From positions 1 to 52,469 of the forward strand of contig DAHVFB010000011.1 of the NCBI GenBank assembly GCA_027317185.1: 52,469 bases of DNA, read 5' to 3'. This DNA is from Deltaproteobacteria bacterium. Its GTDB lineage: Bacteria > Desulfobacterota > Binatia > Binatales > Binataceae. Shown piece after piece: positions 35,968-46,450 of this stretch (positions are counted from its first letter, which is position 1; every line of letters starts with the position of its first letter). The notes under the pieces were generated by a model. That model was not told the DNA's origin and searched no databases. It saw only the letters and a list, made by a program, of their open reading frames with translations. Made by a program: the position numbers and the translations under genes.

Positions 35968-36269
35968 TTCCGAAATTTGTCGGCCAGGCGGCCGAGGAGG
36001 CCCTTGCCCGGCGATTCGCGATCTTCGGGCGGCAGTTCGCGCCCCTCGCGCAGGGCGGCGATACGCTCGCCCACCTCGCCTTCGATCGGGAAGCGTCCGC
36101 TCTCCCGCTTAGAGAACACCGCGCGGCCATCATATAGAACGTCGAACTGACCGCTGCTTCCTTTGGTCAATTTCGCTTCTTCCCCGAAGCGCTGTTTCAA
36201 CTCGGCGGCCAGACTGACCGCCCGCGGCCGGTATCTTCAGGCCTCGCAGTAAAAGATTTCCGTCGCCAT
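35964..36269 (-). CDS. selW: SelW/Rdx-family selenoprotein, CxxU redox motif, in-frame UGA
   Basis: The minus-strand frame from ATG 36269 reads MATEIFYCEA, then TGA (36237-36239), then RYRPRAVSLAAELKQRFGE and on through SSGQFDVLYDGRAVFSKRESGRFP to TAG. With UGA read as selenocysteine this is a 101-residue thioredoxin-like SelW/SelT/SelH (Rdx) protein with Cys8-x-x-Sec11 at the position of the family CxxC/CxxU. A bacterial SECIS-like hairpin follows the UGA. Read conventionally, only a headless 78-residue fragment would be called. It lies 19 bases after pdaD. The likely role is redox; the partner is not known. Sec machinery genes are not in the window. Confidence 0.87.
36204..36222 (-). promoter_or_regulatory. 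Bacterial SECIS-like hairpin downstream of the UGA codon
   Basis: In the mRNA, GGCGGUC (36222 down to 36216) pairs with GGCCGCC (36210 down to 36204) with one G-U pair around loop AGUCU. The loop begins 21 nt after the UGA. This meets the published bacterial SECIS pattern: an apical loop with a G in its first two bases, 16-37 nt from UGA. Confidence 0.65.
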
Positions 36270-36297
36270 AATTATTTACCCGCCATAATTATTTACC
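36264..36297. repeat. Perfect 17-base tandem duplication at the pdaD/selW junction
   Basis: CGCCATAATTATTTACC is present twice in direct succession (36264-36280 and 36281-36297). On the coding strand each copy carries ATGGCG, so one copy contains the selW start and the other an ATG that stops after four codons. The pdaD stop lies inside the other copy. Confidence 0.9.
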
Positions 36298-36855
36298 GTT
36301 GTTCGGCAGATCGACGAACACCGCCGCCGCGACCACCGAAGACCATAACCCGTCGCGGTCGCCAATCGCGGATTGGGTTACGTTGCGGGTCGAGACGATC
36401 TTGTCCGATACGCGCCAGATATCCTTGCGCTCGTCGTAATGGGCGTTGGGATCGAAATCCACCCCGAGAATCGTCGCCAGCATCGTGGCCGCCAGATCCT
36501 CGGCATAGTCGCCCGCCTTCTGCTCGGTTTCACCGTAACTGTGATGCTCCGACAGATAGCCGTATTGCGCCGCATTGGCGGGAATCGCGACGCCAACCGA
36601 GGCGGCGATCAGCCGATGCGGTTCGTTGGTCGCATTATCGCTCATGACGGTGAAGACGATCTGGCCCGGCGTCAGGTAGCGCAAGCCTTCCTGCGGACTG
36701 ATCAACTTGCAGTTAGGAGGGAAAATCGATTTGACCCGCACCAGGTTGTATTCGGCGATACTGGCGGAGCGCAGCGCCATCTCGAACGAGGTGAGTTTTT
36801 CGCGGTGCTTGCCCACGCCCTTGGTCAGGAAAACGCCCTTCGGAACCGGCCCCAT
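36289..36855 (-). CDS. pdaD: Pyruvoyl-dependent arginine decarboxylase
   Basis: Self-cleaving enzyme that makes agmatine from arginine for polyamine synthesis. The 188-residue protein has [77 protein letters not shown] and [11 protein letters not shown], all diagnostic. Cleavage is expected before Ser43, which becomes the pyruvoyl group; the residue before it is Lys42, where characterised enzymes have Ser or Thr. The ATG has AAGGAG upstream. It is followed closely by the selenoprotein gene and preceded by the mutase gene after 118 bases. Confidence 0.92.
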   Translation of the reverse strand: MGPVPKGVFLTKGVGKHREKLTSFEMALRSASIAEYNLVRVKSIFPPNCKLISPQEGLRYLTPGQIVFTVMSDNATNEPHRLIAASVGVAIPANAAQYGYLSEHHSYGETEQKAGDYAEDLAATMLATILGVDFDPNAHYDERKDIWRVSDKIVSTRNVTQSAIGDRDGLWSSVVAAAVFVDLPNNGK

Positions 36856-36973
36856 CCTTGTTACTCTCCTTGAATTGTTGGATCGGGCGAACGCGGGCGG
36901 TTCCGAACCGAACTCCTCCCGCTTTCAACTTCCCTTTAATTAAAGTGATACCGGACGCGAACCCCGCGCGCTA

Positions 36974-38647
<1,674 letters not shown>

Positions 38648-38689
38648 CTTCGGGGTTTTTTCTTCGGGGTTCCACGCGGGAGATCCGCG

Positions 38690-39196
38690 CTATTCGATTA
38701 TCACCAGCAATTCGCCCTTTTCCACCGTCTGGCCGGGAACAACTCTGATCTCAATCACTTTACCCGACTTTGGCGCCTTAAGCTCATTCTCCATTTTCAT
38801 CGCCTCGATCACGAGTACGCCCGCTCCAGTCGCGACCTCGTCCCCCAGGCTGACCAGCACGCTAACCACCCGCCCAGGCATCATCGCGCGCATCTCGGCC
38901 CGGCCGCTTTGCGCGGCGCGCGCCGAACGGCTGGTAGCGGCCCGCCGGGCGAGGTCCGAAATTACGATCCGGGTCACCCCCTCGCGCGATGCGATCGCGA
39001 GGTCTTCGCCCTCGCCCGTTACTTCGAAATCGAACACCCGATCGCCGATTAGAATCGAAAAAGAGGACGGCCCGGCGCGGCGCAGATCGAGATCATATCG
39101 ATTGTCAGCGAGACGAAGCCGAAACGAGTTCTGTTCGCCGGTCTGCTCGACTTCGAATTCATGATCCTGGCCTGCGATCGTTGCGATATAACGCAT
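38690..39196 (-). CDS. Biotin carboxyl carrier subunit of acyl-CoA carboxylase
   Basis: A 168-residue protein with a C-terminal biotinyl domain: MMPGRVVSVLVSLGDEV, then EAMKMENEL with the biotinylated lysine, and KVIEIRVVPGQTVEKGELLVII. The N-terminal 100 residues form a beta-rich region as found in carriers that serve separate propionyl-CoA carboxylase chains. It begins three bases after the biotin carboxylase gene and precedes the mutase. The three-gene split (CT, BC, carrier) replaces the fused alpha chain of actinobacterial or mitochondrial enzymes. Confidence 0.93.
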   Translation of the reverse strand: MRYIATIAGQDHEFEVEQTGEQNSFRLRLADNRYDLDLRRAGPSSFSILIGDRVFDFEVTGEGEDLAIASREGVTRIVISDLARRAATSRSARAAQSGRAEMRAMMPGRVVSVLVSLGDEVATGAGVLVIEAMKMENELKAPKSGKVIEIRVVPGQTVEKGELLVIIE

Positions 39197-39199
39197 GAT

Positions 39200-40708
39200 T
39201 TACCGCCGCAGGAGATCGAGGCGCGCCGCGATCTTCCAGGCCGAAGCCGGCGGCTGCAAAGCCATGATTTTCACCCCGGTTGGCGCGGAGTGATTCTTAT
39301 AGGCCGCCGCAGCGGCCATCAGGATTGCGGCGAGCCGCTCACCCTCCAGACTCTCTTCAGTCGGCGGCCGGTATTCCTTCTCCAGAAAATTATTATCGTA
39401 TTCACCGCCGAGAAATTGCGGATGGCGCATCAGCCATCGATGGAGATCAAGATTCGTGCGCAACTCACCCGCGATCACAAATTCGTCGAGCGCGCGCCGC
39501 ATCCGATCGATCGCCTCGCCGCGATCGCGGCCCCAGGTGGCGAGTTTCGCGATCATCGGATCGTAATGGATTGGCACCTCGGCGCCCTGATACACGCCCG
39601 TATCGACCCGCACGCCCGGTCCGTCGGGAAAGCGCAAGGTTGCGATCTTTCCGGGTGCGGGAGCGAATCCGTTCTCGGGATCTTCGGCATAGATGCGGCA
39701 TTCGACCGCTGCACCGCGTTGCGTGAGATCGGCCTGCTTAAATGGCAGCGGCGCGCCGGCCGCGATCCGAATCTGCTCCTTCACCAAATCAACCCCTGTG
39801 ACCAGTTCGGTAATCGCATGCTCGACCTGGATTCGCGTATTCATTTCGAGGAAATAAAAATTGCGATCGGCGTCGGCGAGAAACTCGATCGTGCCGGCAC
39901 TGACATAGCCGACCGCTTTGGCCGCGCGCACCGCCACCGCGCCCATCGCCTGGCGCATCGCCGGGGTGACGAAGGGCGACGGCGATTCCTCGACCACCTT
40001 CTGATGCCGCCGCTGAATCGAACATTCGCGCTCGAACAGATGCACGGTATGGCCTTGCGTATCGGCCAGCACCTGCACTTCGATATGCCGGGGGCGATTG
40101 AGGTATTTCTCGACATAAAAGCGGCTGCTGCCAAACGACGATTTGGCCTCGCCGATCACCGCACGCAGTGCCGATGCGAGTTCCTCGCCGCGATGGACCT
40201 CGCGCATGCCTTTGCCGCCGCCGCCCGCAGCCGCCTTGAGCATGATCGGAAAACCGATCTCGGCCGCCACCGCCCGCACCTGGGCCTCGGTCTCGAGCAC
40301 GTCCGGCGATCCCGGCACCACCGGTACGCCCGCCGCGGTCATCAGCTTGCGCGCCTCGACCTTGTCGCCCATCTTTTCGATCGCACCGGGAGGCGGACCG
40401 ATAAACACCAGACCGGCCTCGGCGACCGCTCGTGCGAACCCGGCATTTTCCGAAAAAAAACCATAGCCCGGATGGATCGCCTCGGCTCCGGTGCGGCGGG
40501 CAGCCTCGATGATGCGATCGATCCTGAGATAACTGTCGGTGGCGGGTGGTGGTCCAACCGGGACGGCGAAATCCGCTTCACGGACATGGAGCGCGGCCCG
40601 ATCGGCGTCCGAGAAAATTGCGACCGTTTCGATTTCGAGTTCGCGGCAGGCGCGGATCACGCGCACGGCGATTTCACCGCGGTTGGCTATCAAAACCCGT
40701 TTGAACAT
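39200..40708 (-). CDS. Biotin carboxylase subunit of propionyl/acetyl-CoA carboxylase
   Basis: ATP-dependent carboxylation of the biotin on the carrier subunit. At 502 aa it carries RVLIANRGEIAVRVIRACREL, IHPGYGFFSENAGFA, the glycine-rich ATP loop KAAAGGGGKGMR, EKYLNRPRHIEVQVLAD, FERECSIQRRHQKVVEE and the catalytic NTRIQVEHAITE. The last 60 residues extend beyond a minimal AccC. It lies 16 bases downstream of the carboxyltransferase gene and directly upstream of the carrier gene. Confidence 0.95.
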   Translation of the reverse strand: MFKRVLIANRGEIAVRVIRACRELEIETVAIFSDADRAALHVREADFAVPVGPPPATDSYLRIDRIIEAARRTGAEAIHPGYGFFSENAGFARAVAEAGLVFIGPPPGAIEKMGDKVEARKLMTAAGVPVVPGSPDVLETEAQVRAVAAEIGFPIMLKAAAGGGGKGMREVHRGEELASALRAVIGEAKSSFGSSRFYVEKYLNRPRHIEVQVLADTQGHTVHLFERECSIQRRHQKVVEESPSPFVTPAMRQAMGAVAVRAAKAVGYVSAGTIEFLADADRNFYFLEMNTRIQVEHAITELVTGVDLVKEQIRIAAGAPLPFKQADLTQRGAAVECRIYAEDPENGFAPAPGKIATLRFPDGPGVRVDTGVYQGAEVPIHYDPMIAKLATWGRDRGEAIDRMRRALDEFVIAGELRTNLDLHRWLMRHPQFLGGEYDNNFLEKEYRPPTEESLEGERLAAILMAAAAAYKNHSAPTGVKIMALQPPASAWKIAARLDLLRR

Positions 40709-40724
40709 CTGGCGCGCGGCAGCC

Positions 40725-42281
40725 TCACAAAGGGATGTTACCGTGCTTGCGAGGCGGATTCTTGTCGCGCTTGTGTTCGAGCGCGCGCAGCGCCGTGATC
40801 AGCCGCGGCCGCGTATCGCGCGGCATCAGCACTTCATCGATATAGCCCAACTCCGCTGCTTTGAAGGGGTTGGCGAAGGTGCGCCGGTATTCCTCGACCA
40901 GCCGGCTTTTTTCGGCCACCGGGTCGGCGGCCTTCTCAATCTGGCTGCGGAAAATGATGTTAACCGCGCCCTCGGGACCCATCACGGCGATCTCGGCGGT
41001 CGGATACGCAAAGTTGAAATCGCCACGAATGTGCTTGGAGGACATCACGTCGTAAGCGCCGCCGTAGGCCTTGCGGGTAATCACGGTGATTTTCGGCACG
41101 GTGGCCTCGCAGTAGGCGTAGAGCAGCTTGGCGCCGTGACGGATAATGCCGCCAAATTCCTGCGCCGTGCCCGGCAGAAAACCCGGCACGTCCACGAACG
41201 TGATCAGCGGGAGATTGAAGCAATCGCAGAAGCGCACGAAACGAGCCGCCTTGTTCGAAGCCTCGATATCGAGGCACCCGGCCAGATACGCGGGTTGATT
41301 GGCGACGATTCCCACCGGATAGCCGCCCAGCCGCGCAAAACCAATCAAAATATTCTGCGCCCAATCCTTTTGAATTTCGAAAAACACCGCCTCATCGACC
41401 ACGTGCCGGATAATCTCACTGATGTCGTAGGGCTTGTTCGGGTTCTCGGGAACTATCGTATCGAGAATTTCGTCGCGCCGATTCGGATCATCGTTGCTCG
41501 GCCGGAAGGGCGGATCATCCAGATTGTTCTGCGGCAGATACGACATCAGTTCGCGAATTGTGAGCAGCGCGCTCTGATCGTCGGCCGCTTCGAGATGGCA
41601 GACGCCGGATTTGGTCGAATGGGTATCCGCGCCACCCAGGTCGTTCATGGTGACCTCTTCGTGGGTGGTCGCCTTGATCACGTCGGGGCCGGTGATGAAC
41701 ATGAACGACGAGTCGCGCACCATCACGATAAAGTCAGTGATCGCCGGAGAGTAGACCGCGCCGCCGGCACATGGTCCCATGATCCCGGAGATCTGCGGCA
41801 CCACGCCCGAGGCCAGCGTGTTGCGCAGGAAAATGTCCGCGTAGCCGGCCAGCGATACCACGCCCTCCTGAATCCGCGCGCCGCCCGAATCGTTCAGTCC
41901 GATTACCGGGCATCCAATGCGGGTCGCAAGATCCATCACCTTGCAGACTTTTTCCGCGAACGCACCCGACAGGCTGCCGCCGAAAACCGTAAAATCCTGG
42001 GAAAAGACGCACACCTGGCGGCCATCGATCGTGCCATAGCCGGTGACCACGCCGTCGCCCGGAATACGCCGCTCGCCGATTCCGAAGTCGGTGCCCCGAT
42101 GGGTTTTGAACTTGTCCATCTCCACGAACGAACCGCGATCGAGCAAAAAATCGATCCGCTCGCGCGCGGTCATCCGGCCTGACTCGCGATGACGCCGAAG
42201 CCGTTCCTCGCCGCCGCCCAGTTCAGCCTGGCGCGACAGCTCCCTCATCTGTTCGATATTCTCTTTGACGCCCATTACCAT
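40725..42281 (-). CDS. pccB: Propionyl-CoA carboxylase beta (carboxyltransferase) subunit
   Basis: Transfers the carboxyl group from biotin to the acyl-CoA. The crotonase-fold chain of 518 aa has [52 protein letters not shown] and [17 protein letters not shown]. The Asp in GGAYDVM (about residue 410) corresponds to the residue that favours propionyl-CoA over acetyl-CoA in actinobacterial enzymes (Asp422 in Streptomyces PccB). It begins a run with the biotin carboxylase, carrier and methylmalonyl-CoA mutase genes. ATG 42281 and ATG 42275 are both possible starts. Confidence 0.94.
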   Translation of the reverse strand: MVMGVKENIEQMRELSRQAELGGGEERLRRHRESGRMTARERIDFLLDRGSFVEMDKFKTHRGTDFGIGERRIPGDGVVTGYGTIDGRQVCVFSQDFTVFGGSLSGAFAEKVCKVMDLATRIGCPVIGLNDSGGARIQEGVVSLAGYADIFLRNTLASGVVPQISGIMGPCAGGAVYSPAITDFIVMVRDSSFMFITGPDVIKATTHEEVTMNDLGGADTHSTKSGVCHLEAADDQSALLTIRELMSYLPQNNLDDPPFRPSNDDPNRRDEILDTIVPENPNKPYDISEIIRHVVDEAVFFEIQKDWAQNILIGFARLGGYPVGIVANQPAYLAGCLDIEASNKAARFVRFCDCFNLPLITFVDVPGFLPGTAQEFGGIIRHGAKLLYAYCEATVPKITVITRKAYGGAYDVMSSKHIRGDFNFAYPTAEIAVMGPEGAVNIIFRSQIEKAADPVAEKSRLVEEYRRTFANPFKAAELGYIDEVLMPRDTRPRLITALRALEHKRDKNPPRKHGNIPL

Positions 42282-42355
42282 GCACCGCAGCCGCCAGCCG
42301 GGTGCTTCAATCGCAAAATAAATATCGCATGTCGCCGGATGGTTAAAGCCACCCG

Positions 42356-42868
42356 CTACAGTTTGGGGACGGGGAGCGATCCGATGAAGCGGAGAAAATC
42401 GCCTTTATCGACGCCGTGACGCTGGCAGAAGCCGCCGTTAACCTCGAGCACATACTGCGCGGCTTTACCGGGTCCAACCGGCTGCTCCGAGTACGGTTGA
42501 GCGTTGCGCACGATACCAACCACCTTGCCGTTTTGATCGGCGAAAATCATATCCAGCGGAATCTCCGTGTTCTTCATCCAAAAATACAGCTTTTGCGGGG
42601 CGGCGAAGACAAACAGCATCCCGGCATCTTCGTCCAGATGCTTGCGAAACATCAGTCCATGTTCGCGATTTGCCGGGGTAGCCGCAGTCTCAACCTTTAC
42701 CATCGCCAGTCGGCGATCGCCGGACGAAAAAATCGCGACCCGCACTGGCGTTTGAGCCCCCGCGCCGGTAGCTCCCGATATCGCGATTAAAGCAATCGTC
42801 ACGGCAATCCACCGCCAACTTGAATTAATGCGCAGAAGCGATTTCAGGTGAGATGGTTTCCAGTTCAC
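42356..42868 (-). CDS. DUF192 family secreted protein
   Basis: A 170-residue protein with an N-terminal export helix ([20 protein letters not shown]) and one DUF192 domain: [54 protein letters not shown] and a C-terminal [18 protein letters not shown]. The function of the family is not established. It starts at GTG 42868, so its first 44 bases overlap the end of the MFS gene; no later start would keep the signal peptide intact. It lies 75 bases before pccB. Confidence 0.88.
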   Translation of the reverse strand: MNWKPSHLKSLLRINSSWRWIAVTIALIAISGATGAGAQTPVRVAIFSSGDRRLAMVKVETAATPANREHGLMFRKHLDEDAGMLFVFAAPQKLYFWMKNTEIPLDMIFADQNGKVVGIVRNAQPYSEQPVGPGKAAQYVLEVNGGFCQRHGVDKGDFLRFIGSLPVPKL

Positions 42869-44147
42869 GTCCTGCCGTCTCCGGAAAGAAGCTGTACATG
42901 ATTAGCGGAGCGCCCAGCCAGAATAAAGTGACGTAGCGAACCGCGATCCAATGCGATCCGGTCTCCCCGTAAAAAACGCTTTCCAGCACCAGGCCGAGCG
43001 CACCGCCGAGGGTACTGGCGGCGATCAAGGCCGTGCCGGCCGAGGCGCGATGCGAGGTGGGAAAAAGCTCGGCGGAATAGGCGCTGACGATAGTGGCTGC
43101 CGCGGTATCGAAGAACAACCGCAGAATCCAGGCAGCGATTACCGAATCATTGGGCGTGGTGTACATCCATAGGGTGAACAGCGGTCCCAACAGCGTGAAG
43201 AGCGAACCCATCACGCGCCGCCCGAAGCGATCGCTCAAGCGTCCGGCGACTATATTACCGGCGATCCCGAGCGCGCCGCCGAGCAGCACCATCGTCGAAA
43301 TCTTCGCGGGCGACCAGTGATGCGCCTCCTGCAGGTACTTGGCGTAGAGATAGCTCCCCGGATTGTTGCCCATCGAGACCAGAAAACCCACGCTGGTAAT
43401 CATCGCCAGCCGGCGCGGCGAAAAACGGATTAGTTCCACCAACGGTTCAAGCAGGTTCGATCGATGATCGCCCTTTTGATGCTCGCGTTCGAATCGATGA
43501 CTTTCGGGCAGCAGGCGGCGCAGCGGCGCGATTATAATCAGCGGCGCCAGCGCCAGTGCATACAAACCGCGCCAGCCATAAGGAATTCGATGGATGAAGG
43601 CGAAGGCGATCGCGGCGAAGCCATAGCCGGAGGCAATCAGCGCGCCAAGTAATCCGATCATCCAGCCGCGCACGCCCGCGCGCATCTCCTCGGCTATGAT
43701 CACCAGCGCGACCACGCCCTCTGCCCCGGCAAAAGCACGGGCCAGGCATTGAGCGGCAACGAAGCTCTTGGCACCGGGCGCAAGCGCGCTGAGCGCGGTG
43801 AATAACGTATATCCGGCAATCGTGTAGAGCAGCAGGCGGCGGCGTCCCAGCACATCGGCCAACGGAGATATCAGCAAGGAAAGCAGGTAGCCCAGCCGCA
43901 CAATCGAGAGCATCCCGCCGAGGTAGGCTTCCGCAATCCCGAAGCCATTCTGAATCTGCTTAAGCGCGAGGCTCAACAACGCATTGTCATAGTTGTCGAA
44001 GAATCCGGCCGTCGCGGCGATCCCGAAAATTCGCCATTCACGTGCATTCAAGGGCGGGAAAAGGCCGAGCAGAGCACCTCGGCGACCGATCGTCGCGGAC
44101 GTAGCACCCTCAGCTTCGTCGGCGGGTTGGTGCGATTCGATTTTCAC
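42825..44147 (-). CDS. MFS transporter
   Basis: A 440-residue major-facilitator permease with about twelve helices. FDNYDNALLSLAL sits in helix 1, ADVLGRRRLL in the first cytoplasmic loop, DRFGRRVMGSL in the symmetrical loop, AYSAELFPTSHRASA in the second half and [12 protein letters not shown] at the C-terminus. It belongs to the broad sugar/organic acid porter group and is only distantly similar to the transporter at 5626. The start is GTG 44147. It overlaps the DUF192 gene by 44 bases and may bring the substrate of the P450/CoA genes nearby; that is inference. Confidence 0.88.
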   Translation of the reverse strand: MKIESHQPADEAEGATSATIGRRGALLGLFPPLNAREWRIFGIAATAGFFDNYDNALLSLALKQIQNGFGIAEAYLGGMLSIVRLGYLLSLLISPLADVLGRRRLLLYTIAGYTLFTALSALAPGAKSFVAAQCLARAFAGAEGVVALVIIAEEMRAGVRGWMIGLLGALIASGYGFAAIAFAFIHRIPYGWRGLYALALAPLIIIAPLRRLLPESHRFEREHQKGDHRSNLLEPLVELIRFSPRRLAMITSVGFLVSMGNNPGSYLYAKYLQEAHHWSPAKISTMVLLGGALGIAGNIVAGRLSDRFGRRVMGSLFTLLGPLFTLWMYTTPNDSVIAAWILRLFFDTAAATIVSAYSAELFPTSHRASAGTALIAASTLGGALGLVLESVFYGETGSHWIAVRYVTLFWLGAPLIMYSFFPETAGRELETISPEIASAH

Positions 44148-44173
44148 CAGCTAGCGCTCGCGATCCGGCGGCC

Positions 44174-45379
44174 TTAGTCGATCGCCATGCGCAGTCCGGC
44201 CAGCCCGCGCAGGAAGTACGATCCTTTGTAGATCAGCGAGGCGTCGGGCGCGGCGAGGCGCAGGCGCGGGAATCGATGCAGGATTGATTCGATTGCGATC
44301 GTTCCTTGAAGCCGCGCCAGCGAAGCGCCAATGCAGTAATGATTACCGGCGCCGAAGGCGAGATGTTCGTTGGGAGTACGCGCGAGGTCAAAGCGATCGG
44401 GATCGGGAAATTGCGCGGGATCGCGATTGGCCGCGGCCAGAATCACAAAGGCGAAACTACCCTCGCGCAGCTTCACGCCGGACACTGCGGCATCGGGGCC
44501 GGTGAAACGCACCGCGCATTGAGCCGGCGCATCGTACCGCAGCATCTCCTCAATTGCCCCTGGCATCAGGTCCGGATGCTCGCGCAAAAGTTCGAGTTGA
44601 TCAGGATTGCTGGCCAGCGCCAGCATCCCATTCCCGATCAGATTGGTGGTGGTCTCGTTACCGGCCAGCAGCAAAATGACGATAAACGCCATCAGTTCCG
44701 CCGCGCTCAATGAATCGGATTCCTCCTGCGCGGTTATCAATACGCTGACTAAATCATCGCCCGGGTTGCTTCTCCGTTTTTCAATTTCCGCCTGAAAATA
44801 CTCGACGATCGCGGCCAGCGCGGTTCGCACCGAATCCGGCAGCGGGGCCGGCGGCAGCGTGTTGTCGCCCTCGATGATGATATCGGACCATGACTTGAAC
44901 TGCTCGTAATCCGCGGGTGCGACGCCAAGCATCTCCGCGATCGTCATGACCGGCAGCGGGATCGCGAGATCGGCCATCAACTCGAGTTCACCGCGCTGCT
45001 CCGCGCGATCGAGCAGCCCCGCCGCGATGCTCCTGATGCGCGGCTCCATTTCGCGAATTCGCCGCGCGGTAAAGGCGCGGGTGACCAGCCGGCGTAGCCG
45101 GGTATGCACCGGGGGATCGGAGAACAGCACCGTGGGCACATCGCCAAAGACATCGCGGCGGCGCTGGAAAAGCTCGGTCCGAGGTTGGACGCTGGAAAAA
45201 TGCTGATGGTCGCGCAGCACCGCGCCGACATCGGCATAGCGCGCCACCAGCACCATCGGCATCAGGCCATCGATCAGATGCGGGGGCCCGGATAGCAGCG
45301 GACGATAATGGGGATAGGGATTGGCGCGGAACGACTCGTCCCAGGGATTGAAGTAAATTTCCTGAGCTGAGTCATCCAT
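44174..45379 (-). CDS. Cytochrome P450
   Basis: A 401-residue bacterial class I P450. The oxygen-binding helix reads LLLAGNETTTN (A239-G-N-E-T), ExxR is E278-M-L-R281, and the haem-thiolate loop is FGAGNHYCIGASLARLQ with ligand Cys349. No fused reductase is present, so it needs a ferredoxin and reductase, for which the pair at 17270-18565 is a candidate. It lies between an MFS transporter and a crotonase-fold gene on the same strand. The start ATG is preceded not by a ribosome site but by four 12-base tandem repeats. Confidence 0.96.
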   Translation of the reverse strand: MDDSAQEIYFNPWDESFRANPYPHYRPLLSGPPHLIDGLMPMVLVARYADVGAVLRDHQHFSSVQPRTELFQRRRDVFGDVPTVLFSDPPVHTRLRRLVTRAFTARRIREMEPRIRSIAAGLLDRAEQRGELELMADLAIPLPVMTIAEMLGVAPADYEQFKSWSDIIIEGDNTLPPAPLPDSVRTALAAIVEYFQAEIEKRRSNPGDDLVSVLITAQEESDSLSAAELMAFIVILLLAGNETTTNLIGNGMLALASNPDQLELLREHPDLMPGAIEEMLRYDAPAQCAVRFTGPDAAVSGVKLREGSFAFVILAAANRDPAQFPDPDRFDLARTPNEHLAFGAGNHYCIGASLARLQGTIAIESILHRFPRLRLAAPDASLIYKGSYFLRGLAGLRMAID

Positions 45380-45427
45380 CGCAATTACTCGCGCAATTAC
45401 TCGCGCAATTTCCCGCGCAATTACGTA
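45380..45427. repeat. Four tandem 12-base repeats abutting the P450 start codon
   Basis: CGCAATTACTCG occurs at 45380 and 45392, a variant CGCAATTTCCCG at 45404 and a partial CGCAATTACGTA at 45416. On the transcript strand this is the immediate 5' leader of the P450 gene, ending one base before its ATG, where a Shine-Dalgarno would be expected. Confidence 0.85.
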
Positions 45428-45451
45428 CCGAACCGACCGGACGCGTGCCGG

Positions 45452-46252
45452 TCAACGGCCGTTGAACTTCGGTGGACGCCGTTCAAGGAAGGCGCGCACG
45501 CCTTCGCGATAATCCTCGCTGTCGTAACACTGTTCGACCGTCGCACGGACCTTGTGCAAATCGCGATCGTCGGAATCCTTCAAGGCTTCGCGTATCGCAA
45601 TTTTGGCCGCACTGACGGTCAGCGGCGCATTATCGGCGATCTTGAGAGCATATTCGCGCACTGCGCCGTCGAGCGCGTCAGGCTCAACCAGCCGGCTTAC
45701 AAGTCCCATATGGTAAGCCTCTTCGGCCTCGAACAGGCGCGCCGAAAACAGAATGTCGCGGGCGTTGGCCGGCCCGACCACGTGCGTCAGCGCCATCACG
45801 CCGTCGATCGGATAGGCGAGTCCCAAACGCCCGGCCGGCACGCCGAAACGGGTGCCCTTCGCGGCGAAGCGAATATCGCACGCGAGCGCCACCTGGATGC
45901 CGCCGCCGATACACAGGCCCGAAATCATGGCCAACACCGGCTTGCCGCAATCGATCATGGTGGCCAGGGTATTTTCGACCTGAGCGCGATAGGCGCCGGC
46001 CTGTTTCGCATCGGCGCGCTGGTTGGGAAACTCGGATATGTCGGCGCCCGAGATAAAGGCTTTGGGGGTCGATCCGCGCAGGATGATCACCCGTACCGCC
46101 GGATCCTGCTCCAATTGGTTGATGCCGCTGGCGAGCAGCCGCCAGGTTTCCAGGTTGAGCGCGTTGCGCACCTGCGGACGGTTAAAGATTAGCCATCCCA
46201 GCGGCGCATCGTTTTGGATCAACAGGGGAGTATTCGATTCCGAATCGCTCAC
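45452..46252 (-). CDS. Enoyl-CoA hydratase/isomerase (crotonase) family protein
   Basis: A 266-residue crotonase-fold protein acting on an acyl-CoA. The oxyanion regions are AFISGADISEF and ISGLCIGGGIQVALACDIRFAA. The usual catalytic glutamates are not where expected: the PE of mammalian hydratase is P-A in FGVPAGRLGLAYP, and the second Glu is Asp in ANARDILF. It is therefore unlikely to be a standard hydratase and may be an isomerase, hydrolase or other member of this group. The start is GTG 46252. It is upstream of the P450 on the same strand. Confidence 0.87.
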   Translation of the reverse strand: MSDSESNTPLLIQNDAPLGWLIFNRPQVRNALNLETWRLLASGINQLEQDPAVRVIILRGSTPKAFISGADISEFPNQRADAKQAGAYRAQVENTLATMIDCGKPVLAMISGLCIGGGIQVALACDIRFAAKGTRFGVPAGRLGLAYPIDGVMALTHVVGPANARDILFSARLFEAEEAYHMGLVSRLVEPDALDGAVREYALKIADNAPLTVSAAKIAIREALKDSDDRDLHKVRATVEQCYDSEDYREGVRAFLERRPPKFNGR

Positions 46253-46450
46253 GTTAAAGCCTTTTGTTCAGCAATTATCGTCAAGCTCAGGATTAAGCGG
46301 CCTTGCAAGACTTTGAGCATATTTGCCGCAGCCGAGGAATAGCATCTCTGGGCAGCTTGCCCCCGAACTAAAGCCGGACTAGCTTTCAGTCACGCACGCC
46401 TTTGCGGCCGCGAAGTTAGCTTTTCGGGCACGCGGGCAGGGAGCCTTATT

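Noticed and set aside
36240-36269. Frameshift or pseudogene explanation for the short SelW-like frame
   Set aside because: Both sides of the TGA are in the same frame and match the family, so Sec reading explains it without a sequence error.
39161-42182. Long plus-strand open frames opposite the carboxylase genes
   Set aside because: They mirror the highly conserved minus-strand biotin carboxylase and carboxyltransferase and contain no domain.
45380-45427. CRISPR array
   Set aside because: Repeats are only 12 bases, contiguous without spacers, and no cas genes are present.
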